A stretch of 64,000 bases of DNA from Steinernema hermaphroditum (Eukaryota; Nematoda; Chromadorea; Rhabditida; Steinernematidae). The stretch is from positions 4,118,012 through 4,182,011 of the forward strand of contig CM059623.1 in assembly GCA_030435675.1 (NCBI GenBank). Direction: 5' to 3'. The notes under the pieces were generated by a model. That model was not told the origin of the DNA. It made no database searches and saw only the letters and a program-made list of their open reading frames with translations. Both the position numbers and the translations under genes were made by a program. Shown here piece after piece: positions 55,751 through 64,000 of this stretch. Numbering within the stretch: position 1 is the stretch's first letter; each line of letters starts with the position of its first letter.

Positions 55751-57573
55751 ATGTCTGTCTTCGGTCTCTGCAGCCGTACACTTCAGAGCTCTTCCAGTAA
55801 GTTCCTTCAAGTTCAGATTCTTTTCACTTCTAGAGTTTAGCAGAGACCCTTTGCCTCTAAGTTCAGAGCAACACATCTCAAAAAACAGATATTTCATCCT
55901 CTTTTTGTGCTCATCTATTAATTCTTCAAATTATAGAAATCTTTGGAAACCTATCCAACATCGAGAACATCAGCAGGGTTGCTCTTCTGAGTCAAGCTCG
56001 TTTCTATGCCGCTCCTGGACAAAAAGCTGTCTTCAAGCGCAACAAGCCTCACTTGAACGTGGGAACCATCGGACACGTCGATCACGGAAAGACCACTCTC
56101 ACCTCCGCCATCACTAAGGGTATTCACATCTCTCAGCTGTCATGCATTGGTGTTGTTATTGTCAGTTCTCGCCACCGCCAAGGGAGCCAAATACCGCAAG
56201 TACGAAGACATCGACAACGCGCCGGAAGAGAAGGCTCGTGGTATCACCATCAATGCATTCCATCTCGAGTATGAAACCGCCAACCGCCATTACGCACATA
56301 TCGATTGCCCCGGCCACGCAGATTACATTAAGAACATGATCACCGGTGCCGCTCAGATGGAAGGTGCTATCCTTGTTGTTGCCGCCACCGATGGAGCTAT
56401 GCCCCAGGTTTGGAGATTCTTCTTAACAAAGAGGTTGTATTCGGTCTTCAGACTCGTGAGCACTTGCTGCTTGCCAAGCAAGTCGGTATCCCTCAGAAGA
56501 ACGTCGTCGTCTTCGTGAACAAGTCTGACGAAGTCACTGACCCTGAGACACGCGAGCTTGTCGAGATCGAGATTCGAGAGCTTTTGAACGAGTTCGGATA
56601 CCCTGGAGATGATATTCCCGTTATTTTCGGATCTGCGCTGTCCGCCCTCGAAGGAAAGAATCCCGATATCGGTGAGACGGCCGTCAAGGAGCTCCTGACG
56701 ATCTTGGACGACAAGTTCGAGATTCCCGAGCGCAATGTGAACTCTGAGCCTATGTTCTCCGTCGAGCACGTTTACACCATCAAGGGTAGGTGATGCTGAA
56801 CGAAGCCCTCAATTGTTTTCGCTGTTTAGGACGCGGAACTGTCGTCACTGGAAAGCTCGAGCGCGGAACCCTCAAGCGAGGAGACAAGGTCGAAATCGTC
56901 GGACACGACAAGGGTGGCGTTAAGTCTGTCATTACCGGACTCGAGTCCTTCCACAAGACCGTCGATCAGGCCGAGCCCGGAGACCAGCTGGGTATCCTGC
57001 TCCGGTCCACTGGACCCAAGGATGTCCGCCGTGGATGTGTTATTCTCCCTGACGGTCACCAGCACAAGCCCACCGATAAGGCTAAGGCCCAGCTCTACGT
57101 TCTGAAGCCGGAAGAAGGAGGTGCTAAGACGCCGCTCGCCAATTTCTTCAGTGAGCATGTCTTCTCGCTAACTTGGGACACTGGCGCTATGCTCAAGATC
57201 GTCGGAAAGGATTTCATCATGCCCGGAGAAGTCGCTGAGTACGTTGTGTCTTTTAATAATTGGTTTTATTGGACGCCGTTGTTTTAGGGTCGAGCTCCAC
57301 CTTCATTCCCGCATGTTCATCGAACCCCAGCAGCGCTTCACCATCCGCAAGGGTAACACAACCATCGGAACCGGTGTGTTTACCGAGCTGCTCGAAGCGC
57401 AGACCGAAGAAGACAAGGACCCCAAGATCAAGAAGAAGATGATGAAGGCCGAGATGGAGAGACTTGGATTCAACCCCTACGGCGAAATCATGGAGAAGCG
57501 CCTGAAACCCGACTACAGCAACAGCCCGAAAGACAATCCGTTCGCCAAGGAGTTCGACGGCACTCAGCAATGA
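55751..57573 (+). CDS. TUFM: Mitochondrial elongation factor Tu with C-terminal extension
   Basis: Exons 55751-55796, 55937-56119, 56166-56407, 56452-56785, 56830-57238, 57288-57573; 499 residues. A mitochondrial presequence covers about residues 1-45. G-domain motifs are G1 GHVDHGKT, G3 DCPGHADY, G4 NKSD and G5 SAL, followed by domains 2 and 3. After the usual end (GVFTELLE) there is a further 58-residue, Lys/Glu-rich tail. Such an extension is known from nematode mitochondrial EF-Tu1, where it helps bind tRNAs lacking the T arm. The protein delivers aminoacyl-tRNA to the mitoribosome. A candidate trans-splice acceptor (ATTACATCAG) lies 12 bp before the ATG. Confidence 0.95.
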
Positions 57574-57721
57574 TCAGTTTGTATTCCAACGAAGAGAGCA
57601 TAGGTTTTGTTTTTTGTTATTTTTGATTGTTGATGAAAGGGACATTGTATAGCCAGATGTATTGTTTCATTTCAGTAAAAATATGATGCCGTCACAGAGA
57701 CAATGTACTCGGAGGTAATTT

Positions 57722-58639
57722 TTACATATGCGCTGCCTGGGCTTGCGCTTGTGAGGTCTTGAATGAAGCTGTAGATCTTCTGGTTCGTTGCCTGGACGCC
57801 TCCTGCATTCTGCGAACTTCTCGTTCCATGTAATTCTCGTTAAGGCGTCGTTCCCGCACTCGAGCCGCCTCGATCTGCCGTCTCTTGTTCCTCTGCTCCT
57901 CCGTTTCCCGCATCCGACGCTCCCTTTGCCTGGCCGCCTCTACTCTTCGCTGTGCCGTGATTTGCTCATCGGACATCATGGAGCGCTGGAGACGTTTCCG
58001 AGCTGCGTTCCTGGCCCGCTCCACCACCTTTTGGTCTTCGCTCATCTGCTCCCTGCGTTTCCTGGCCTGGTTCTTCTCTCTTTCGCGAAGCGCCGCCAAC
58101 TGCTCGTCGTTCAGAGAGGCCCTCTTCTGACGCTTCGCTTCGGCGAGTCGCCGGCGTTTCTCCTGCTCGGGGCTCAAAGGCTCCTGTGGTTGGTGCTGCT
58201 GCTGGTGACCGTGCATGAGAGGATCGATCACGATGGTTGTGGCGCCGCTGCGGAAGGCCTCGATCTCGGAATCGATGAGGGGATGAAGTTCGATGGGCAT
58301 CGCTGAGGTGGACGCAGAGGTTCCCGGCATGTCGGGGTCGCCGACGACGTCGATGTGGATGAGATCGTCGGGTGAGGGTTCGCCCCATTGAGGTATATGG
58401 TATTCCTCGTGGAGGGGGTTCAGAGTGAGTTCGCCATGGAGCTGGTGCTCTTCGTGGTGGTCTATCGGGAGGGGACGATCGTCGTGGCCGTTCTCCACCA
58501 CGCCACCCTCAATCGGGATTCCGTCGATTCCGTCGGGGTGCTGGAACATCTGTTGGGGACCGTAGCTGATCGGCACGCCTGGACCGGCACCGCTTTCTTG
58601 GGGGTTATCGTACATCTGAAAGCGGAAGATGTCGAGCAT
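57722..58639 (-). CDS. STPR-type 23-residue repeat protein 1
   Basis: Single exon, 305 residues. The N-terminal 160 residues are acidic with His/Pro/Gln-rich patches. From about 165 to 294 there are five full and one partial tandem repeats of exactly 23 residues, starting at 165, 188, 211, 234, 257 and 280 (consensus like EAARxRxRR...xEQxxxxRR). This matches the STPR (score-and-three peptide repeat) DNA-binding domain first described in silkworm FMBP-1 and present in some animal zinc-finger proteins. A nuclear DNA-binding role is inferred. A second ATG at 58615 follows a CTTTCAG acceptor and could be the real start after trans-splicing. It is convergent with EF-Tu, 148 bp apart. A related ORF lies at 61383. 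Confidence 0.75.
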   Translation of the reverse strand: MLDIFRFQMYDNPQESGAGPGVPISYGPQQMFQHPDGIDGIPIEGGVVENGHDDRPLPIDHHEEHQLHGELTLNPLHEEYHIPQWGEPSPDDLIHIDVVGDPDMPGTSASTSAMPIELHPLIDSEIEAFRSGATTIVIDPLMHGHQQQHQPQEPLSPEQEKRRRLAEAKRQKRASLNDEQLAALREREKNQARKRREQMSEDQKVVERARNAARKRLQRSMMSDEQITAQRRVEAARQRERRMRETEEQRNKRRQIEAARVRERRLNENYMEREVRRMQEASRQRTRRSTASFKTSQAQAQAAHM

Positions 58640-58699
58640 ATGTGTTGCGCACGCGGAAGATGTGCTTAGGCTAAGTGAGTGACTGCGGCGAGAGGAGTT

Positions 58700-59580
58700 A
58701 TCGAGTTGAGGTTAGGGCAATGATAAGGGTGAGGTCACTGTTCGCCTTGGCATACGGTCCCCATATAGCCACGAATGAGCTATTGAGGGTAACCGTTAAT
58801 TTAAGCACTTAGGGTCTCCGGCACGACTACGGTGCGTCAGTTTGGGAACCTAAGTGGGAGTTCTGATGGGATTAGTCCATTCCTACGGTTCATTATTATA
58901 ACAAAGTCATGTTTTGGAATACAAATACGATACATCAATCCACTCAAAATGGCCCTAAGCGCAGAAAACGCCCATTTGGAGCCCTTAACGAATGAATGTC
59001 ACAAAATTGCAACGCAGCGCCTCGCGGTTACTACAAGAGCAGCTTTTCCTAACCTCAGCGTTAACAAATAATTAATAATTTAGCCGAATCGCCAAGCTCT
59101 CCACGGAAATATCAGGCGGACGCAAAGCGAGCGACAGAGAGACAAACGGATGGGCGAAAACTGAGAGCGGCGAGCCGGCGACCTTGTTGTTTGTAGGTCC
59201 CTCTGTCGATCGATACGACGCATTCGTCCCGCCGTCGCTTGCCAGTAGTGGAGCAGCGTGGCGGGCGGAGATACCAACAGCGCTCGGCCGGTTGTTTGTC
59301 GCTCCTTCTCCACAGCAGCAGCAGAAGAAGAAGAGCGTAGGGGTGCAGCGGGGCGAGCTGCCAAATGATCTTCGATCGCGCTTGTTGTTCGGCACCAATA
59401 ACAGCTTCAGCGAGGGACAAGCGTGGATTAAATGTGAAGGAATCTAAAAGAGGATATAACAAAGATTTAGACGTGGACAAGAAAACTGCCTTCAGTGGTG
59501 GAAAATCATAAACCAGAGTCACAGGCGAAACCGCCCTCTATAGGCAGAGGTATTCCGTGAAACGAACGCTCCTTCCTTGT
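58700..59580. other. Intergenic region between repeat protein 1 and the zinc-finger candidate
   Basis: About 0.9 kb. A GC-rich block at 59080-59400 is open in several frames without supporting motifs; it may be a promoter or UTR. I see nothing else I can support. Confidence 0.45.
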
Positions 59581-59584
59581 GAAT

Positions 59585-60570
59585 CTAACAATCGTATCTC
59601 GTATATTTCGTATCACAGCCCTCGAAGACGCACTTGTATGATAGATTCATATGACGAGCAGCATGGCATCGACGAGTTATTGAACCGTTTATGGTTTGTC
59701 CAGAATCCTTGCACTTGTCGTCTTCAAAATCTCTTGCTATGTCGCGTATCTTACAGTCTTTGAAGCCGACAAACGCTTCTGGTGGGAAATACTTGTTGCG
59801 GACTCTACCGGCCTCCTTGCAAAACAACTTCTTGCACCTCGTGAGCTCAAAATATTACTGAGAATTTAAGTTCGCAGCAAATAGAACATGTGATTTCTAA
59901 AATATAAGATGATCTCGCTGAAGTAGATTGAAAAACTTGCTTTCAAATGACTCACAAGAGCAGGAGGACTTCGCAGGAACTTATTACATTCTCCAACTAC
60001 ACATTGACAAGGAATGTTTTCATGAATGTGATCTAGCAGCAATACGTTGAGTCCTTTCAATTCCTTTTTGCATAGTGCGCACTAAATTCAAGTTTTCGTT
60101 TCTTTGGCAGAATGCAGATCGTTACCCTCCAAATTTCCTGCCTTAGTTTCACTACCTTCTTCAGTTCAACATAGCGATAATAAGCATGCATCCTGAGGAC
60201 TGACGGCAAATATTATATATCTAATCTATATATATCAAATATTTATTGTTGCAAACAAATGAGCTACTTACTTGCAAAGCTCTTTTATTCGTCTTCTTGA
60301 CTCTTTTATCGTTTGTTTTCTTCTCCAAAGTGCTTCGAAACATGTGCAGCATCAATTGGAAAGAGGTTCTGTCGCAGAGATTTTAAAGTGGAAAGATAAC
60401 TTAACCACTAAACACATAACCAAAGCCACATCACGTTTTTCCAGTTTTCTGCATCGCTCCATTCCGAACATCTCCAGCAACAGCTCAGGTTTCCTCTTCT
60501 TCACAAAGTTGTACGTGATGGCGTCGGCCTCTATGAACCGGGTAACAGCTGGAGTTCCCGGGGAAACCAT
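59585..60570 (-). CDS. Candidate Cys/His zinc-finger protein
   Basis: Proposed exons 60570-60416, 60368-60272, 60081-59941, 59845-59585; 217 residues, all phases consistent. An acceptor CCTTCAG lies 5 bp before the ATG. The second half is rich in Cys/His pairs: CALCKKEL with a following DHIH, CQCVVGECNKFLRS followed by SHLK, CKKLFCKE, then CKD and CVFEGCDTKY. Together these suggest two or more C2H2/C2HC-like fingers and so nucleic-acid binding. The junction between exons 3 and 4 would use a GC donor (GCAAGT); an alternative GTGAGT donor at 59955 leads to an early stop. I do not recognise the family, and the model has no homology support. Confidence 0.45.
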
Positions 60571-60706
60571 GGTTTCTGAAGGTTCGTCCTATACAGCACA
60601 GTGCAACTCATCTAATTGCAAAAAATTCGAGTGGATGCACGAAAACAGAACGCAAGAAGGAATTCGTTTAGGCCTTCCAGCACTTCTATCTGCCGAGAAG
60701 GGTATC

Positions 60707-61134
60707 GGGTAAATTCCGCGGATGGTAAATTCCGCGGATGGGTAAATTCCGCGGACTCGTTCGATTCCAAACGTGCTCAAAGCGAACGTAGGACCATGCA
60801 TCCTTACAAATTTAGGCTGCGAGCGAGCCGCAGGCGAGCTCTGTATTCATTTTCTGGAACGGTCCTAACATTTAGGCTTGGCTTAGCCTCCGTCTTAGGA
60901 CTATGCCTGTTGTTTTAACGCGAGCCCTGTTCATCTTAACAGCTTCGCTGATATCCTAGTACTTCTGACCTAGATTCCAAATTATGGAGTTCTGTATTCA
61001 TTTGGATATCCCAAAGTGTATAACCTGATGCATCCTAGAAAATTTCTGCAAGAAATGAAGGCTAACAAGAGCTATAGTAACCGGTCCGCGGAATTTACGC
61101 ACTCGGCGGAATTTTCCATCCGCGGAACTTTCCC
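60707..61134. mobile_element. 428-bp element with triplicated-motif inverted termini
   Basis: The left end (60707-60756) has three tandem copies of GGGTAAATTCCGCGGAT. The right end (61084-61134) is the inverted, slightly diverged copy of all three. The interior has no coding capacity but a local repeat (GAGTTCTGTATTCATTTG-like at 60837 and 60990). This architecture fits a non-autonomous inverted-repeat transposon. Confidence 0.65.
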
Positions 61135-61382
61135 ATAATCGCCGAGAAGTTGACCACTGAGTGTGGTCCTGAAGAGAAATGCCTGTCGGTTCGATTACCG
61201 TATATGGCTATTTTTTTTCTCTTTCTTTGTTTTGGCGCGGGTTTGAGCAATTTTCACTCGTCGCTTATTTTCTGTTCTCCTGTCCGATAAGCACTTTCGT
61301 CTTTTAGAATTCGTTCGTGGCATCGCTTTTTTATATTTCTCTATTTCCTCCTAAATATTTTCTATCGCCATATTTGCAGATT

Positions 61383-62131
61383 ATGGAGATGACCTCTTCG
61401 TGGAAGCCTTGGGTGGCCGTAGGCGATGGGCGAATGCTTCAGACTCAAAACGACAAGTAAGTTCTGATCAGCGTGAGTTTTATGCTCAGCTTAATTTCAG
61501 GAAGAAAAGCCAAGAGGAACTGGATCGCAAGAAGCTCATACGAGAGAGGGTGAACATGGCTGTACGTTCTCGTATGCGCCGCCTGACCGATAAGGAATAT
61601 GAGGAACGCAGAGAAAAGCGACGAATTTATCATAGGCTCTGGAGGAACAGCTTAACGGGTGAAAAGCGTGAAGCGTTTCTGGCAAAGAAACGTGAAAGAG
61701 GCCGACGGATTCGCGAGAGCTACAGCGACGAAAGGAAGAAAGCAAACAATCGTGCAGATTCTTTGAAAAGGAAAGGTTCAGCGAAGCGACTAGCATCAAA
61801 TGCGGCGCGTGTGGAACGTCTGAAGAAGAAGAGGGAAGAGAAAAGGAGGTTAAAGGAAGAAGAGGAAAGAGAGGCCTTGGAGCTGGAACAAGCGATTAAA
61901 GAGATGGAAAAGCAGCACCATCATGAAGATTATTTGAAAAGGAAAGGTTCAGCGAAGCGACTGGTATCAAATGCCGCGCGTGTAGAACGTCTGAAGAAGC
62001 AGCTGGAAGAGAAAAGGAAGTTGATAAAAGAAGAGGAATGGAAGGCCTTGGAACTGGAACTAGCGATTGAAGAGATGAAAAAGCAGCACGACGACTCTGA
62101 TAGCGATTCTGGCATCAGTAGTCTATATTAA
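61383..62131 (+). CDS. STPR-like 23-residue repeat protein 2
   Basis: Exons 61383-61456 and 61501-62131; 234 residues. An acceptor (ATATTTGCAG) lies 3 bp before the ATG. After a short N-terminus the protein is highly charged. Successive 23-residue units start LTDKEYEERR, LTGEKREAFL and YSDERKKANN, the same period and Arg-rich pattern as the protein at 57722. The second half is a 57-codon tandem duplication: LKRKGSAKRL...LELEQAIKEM and LKRKGSAKRL...LELELAIEEM. The nucleotide copies at 61762 and 61933 are still very similar. A DNA-binding or coiled-coil role is inferred. A GTG-started frame in the unspliced DNA is out of phase with the ATG and is not used. Confidence 0.65.
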
Positions 62132-62139
62132 ACGGTGAT

Positions 62140-62860
62140 GTTTTTTTCCTTTCAACGGTTATGGCATTTGACATAAGAACAGATACTACACTTGTGCCAA
62201 TGAAGTGATGATAACCGTCTGTCAATTACTGATAGTTGCTTTTCAGAGCATCGAACGCGGACGACTAGGCAGCCGAAGACAACAGGGATGTGCAGCTGCA
62301 AAGGTAAGCTTCAGAGTTTGCGCAAAATCCTCTTTTAGGCAGTAGTGCTGTCACAAATTCGAGTCGATAGAGCAAACTCTGGAGCTTACAAGGGGTGTGA
62401 GGGGCCATGATGCGGCCTTTGATAGACACAGATACTACTACTTTGATCGGTGCCTAGGGGTTCGTGTTGCGAGTTCAGACACTTACACTTTGATCTTATG
62501 AGAACGGTTGTCCTCGCTTTCGAGGTCTTCTCTGATGTTTATGCGATACTACACTTATGATCTTGGCTCGAATCCGCGTTGCGATTGAATAAACGGGTTA
62601 TTCTGTAGCTGTGGCTCTTGTATTACGTTTGATTGAATGGGGATTTTTTTTGCTGCGTGGATTCAGATAAGAGGACACAGTATCATCACCAGAATTGGCA
62701 GTCTCGGCTAGGCATGAAGTGTGATAATCATGCATGGAACTCTGACATCGCTTGATCCTTGATCGATCTTGAACTTTTACGCATATATGCACCTAATCGA
62801 TGCGGAAGAAATGCACTATTCCCTTGTGCCTTTCTTCAACGACAAGAAACAACAACAACG
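62140..62860. other. Intergenic region between convergent genes
   Basis: About 0.7 kb between repeat protein 2 (+) and RBFA (minus). It contains loosely repeated GATACTACACTT motifs (62183, 62430, 62546) and a GGCTCGAATCC block near 62564 that resembles a B-box. No gene seen. Confidence 0.45.
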
Positions 62861-62868
62861 TAACAAAT

Positions 62869-63789
62869 CTAGCCTGATGACACTTCTACGGCTTCTTCTA
62901 GTTCTGGAGTCTTCTTTGGTTTCACCCATCTGGGAACGGCCTTCTCTCGCCGCTTCTTCGACTTCTCACTGCCAGGCGCTCCCGTGTCCGACATGGATCC
63001 TAGCACAGCACCAGTGCGACTCAGTGCTCGGTACTGCATTCCGTAATCGGCTTGGAGGAATAGCTGATTCATCTCTTCTTGCATAAGATGCGTTCTGTCC
63101 GCGACGAACTTGAGCGGTGGAATCGTGGCGTTGTACATGGAGAGCGAGAGGTCGTGCCTCAGAGACTTTGATGCTTCGTCGAGCGTTTTCTGCACATCCT
63201 GGAAAGGGAAAGAAAGCACTTCTCAAGAACTTGTACCAAAAAAGCTAACTAGGTCAGTTTCGTTGCCTCGACTCTTCCATCTGACCTCCAGTTCTGTCAT
63301 GTTCGAATTCACGGACACCTAAAGACAAGGCGCATAAGTCAGTACTCAACGTCTACGCAAAATCTGCGCCAATACGGTATTTATCTCACTTACAGCGACG
63401 ATCTCCAGTCGGAGAGGTGTGACACGTTCATTCTCACTGAAGAGACCCAACAGCTTCTCCGTGTATATTTCCGAAAGCTGCTTTCGCTTCTTCGCATCGA
63501 GTCTCCGTTGTTTCCCTGCGCCGCCAGTCAAAATCAGTATCTGCAAGGATCACTTCAGATACTGCAAAGCCATGGCACAACAAACAGCATCTTCCAGCCC
63601 CATGTCGATTCCAAAGCGATTGTTCATCTGCCTCGTAAAAACACGCTTGTTGCTGAGTTCGTAACGCCACGCACTCTTCGGCATCACAGCATTTCCACTT
63701 CCTCTCCCCGTCTTTCGTGAAGCAAACGCCACGGGAACGATTCGGCTCACGGACGGCGACGTTAGATTGAAGCAGCGTAACGGTAACAT
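62869..63789 (-). CDS. RBFA: Mitochondrial ribosome-binding factor A
   Basis: Exons 63789-63586, 63540-63394, 63318-63250, 63198-62869; 249 residues. The ATG directly follows an ATTTTCAG acceptor. An Arg/Ser-rich presequence (about residues 1-30) suggests mitochondrial import. The RbfA KH-like fold is visible: RRLDAKKRKQLSEIYTEKLL, a strand LRLEIVAVSVNSNMTELEV, then a helix LDEASKSLRHDL and the PPLKFVADRTHLMQEEMNQL end that corresponds to the P.L.F..D motif of the family. RBFA assists small mitoribosomal subunit maturation. The C-terminal tail is Lys-rich then acidic. The exon 1-2 junction is the least certain. Confidence 0.8.
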
Positions 63790-63794
63790 CTGAA

Positions 63795-64000
63795 AATGTC
63801 ATTTGAAATAGATGTTAGTAATAAGGGATTCAGCATAGAAATTCCCGAGTTAATCACGAGCGAGGTTAAATCAGAAGCGGAAAGGATCATCATAGTTCAT
63901 CATTAAATCAGGTGGACAAAAAAACACTGCAGGGAAAGCCTCAAAAACTCAGCGGTAGCCCCCACAACCGAACAGCGAGAAAACGCACCAAGCCAAAGAA
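63795..64000. other. Upstream region of RBFA
   Basis: Probable promoter side of the minus-strand RBFA gene. No open frame or motif I can support before the window ends. Confidence 0.4.

Noticed and set aside
56353..57158. Antisense frames of 110-138 codons in EF-Tu
   Set aside because: Mirror frames of a strongly biased, highly conserved gene.
57788..58388. Long frames on both strands within the STPR repeat gene
   Set aside because: They are shadows of the Arg-rich repeat coding sequence; only the 305-residue minus frame keeps the 23-residue period.

Overview
The window looks like nuclear DNA of a nematode, probably a rhabditid-type worm. Protein-coding genes have many small exons, and most introns are 40-50 nt with TTTCAG-type acceptors. 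Acceptor-like sequences often sit just before start codons, as expected for spliced-leader (SL) trans-splicing. Two genes lie 146 bp apart in operon-like order. The mitochondrial EF-Tu carries the long C-terminal extension known from nematodes. I cannot name the species. All exon models were read by eye from frame, splice sites and remembered family features; nothing was aligned by computer.

Layout. (1) 0.4-10.3 kb: three secreted six-cysteine peptides of the crustacean hyperglycaemic hormone / ion transport peptide (CHH/ITP) family in tandem on +, separated by non-coding DNA. (2) 10.8-20.0 kb, minus: a complete 16-exon WDR81 homologue (BEACH plus WD40; endosomal PI3P control). (3) 21.1-24.1 kb: PYM (exon-junction-complex recycling) on +, then BLOC1S1/BLOS-1 and a GATAD1-like chromatin protein on minus. 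(4) 25.1-27.5 kb: prefoldin 5 followed by exosome subunit RRP45/EXOSC9, a likely operon. (5) 31.4-38.2 kb: a CLASP microtubule regulator in 14 exons. (6) 38.2-48.6 kb: mostly repeats, hairpin elements and tRNA-like sequences, a short tail-anchored membrane protein (42.0-43.7 kb), and a 5S rRNA-like sequence with an SL1-like sequence 210 bp downstream. (7) 48.7-58.6 kb, dense: SPOP E3 adaptor, mitochondrial S-adenosylmethionine carrier (SLC25A26), an Sds3/SUDS3-like Sin3-HDAC subunit (minus), mitochondrial EF-Tu, and a protein with 23-residue STPR-type repeats (minus). (8) 59.6-63.8 kb: a small Cys/His-rich zinc-finger candidate (minus), a 428-bp inverted-repeat element, a second 23-residue-repeat protein (+), and mitochondrial RBFA (minus).

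The genes do not form one pathway. Recurrent themes are mitochondrial gene expression (EF-Tu, RBFA, SAM carrier), RNA handling (PYM, RRP45) and Sin3/HDAC-type chromatin proteins (Sds3-like, GATAD1-like). The most interesting signals are the CHH/ITP triplet with its conserved intron, the two 23-residue-repeat proteins, several GC-AG introns, the 5S/SL1-like pair, and several short inverted-repeat elements.
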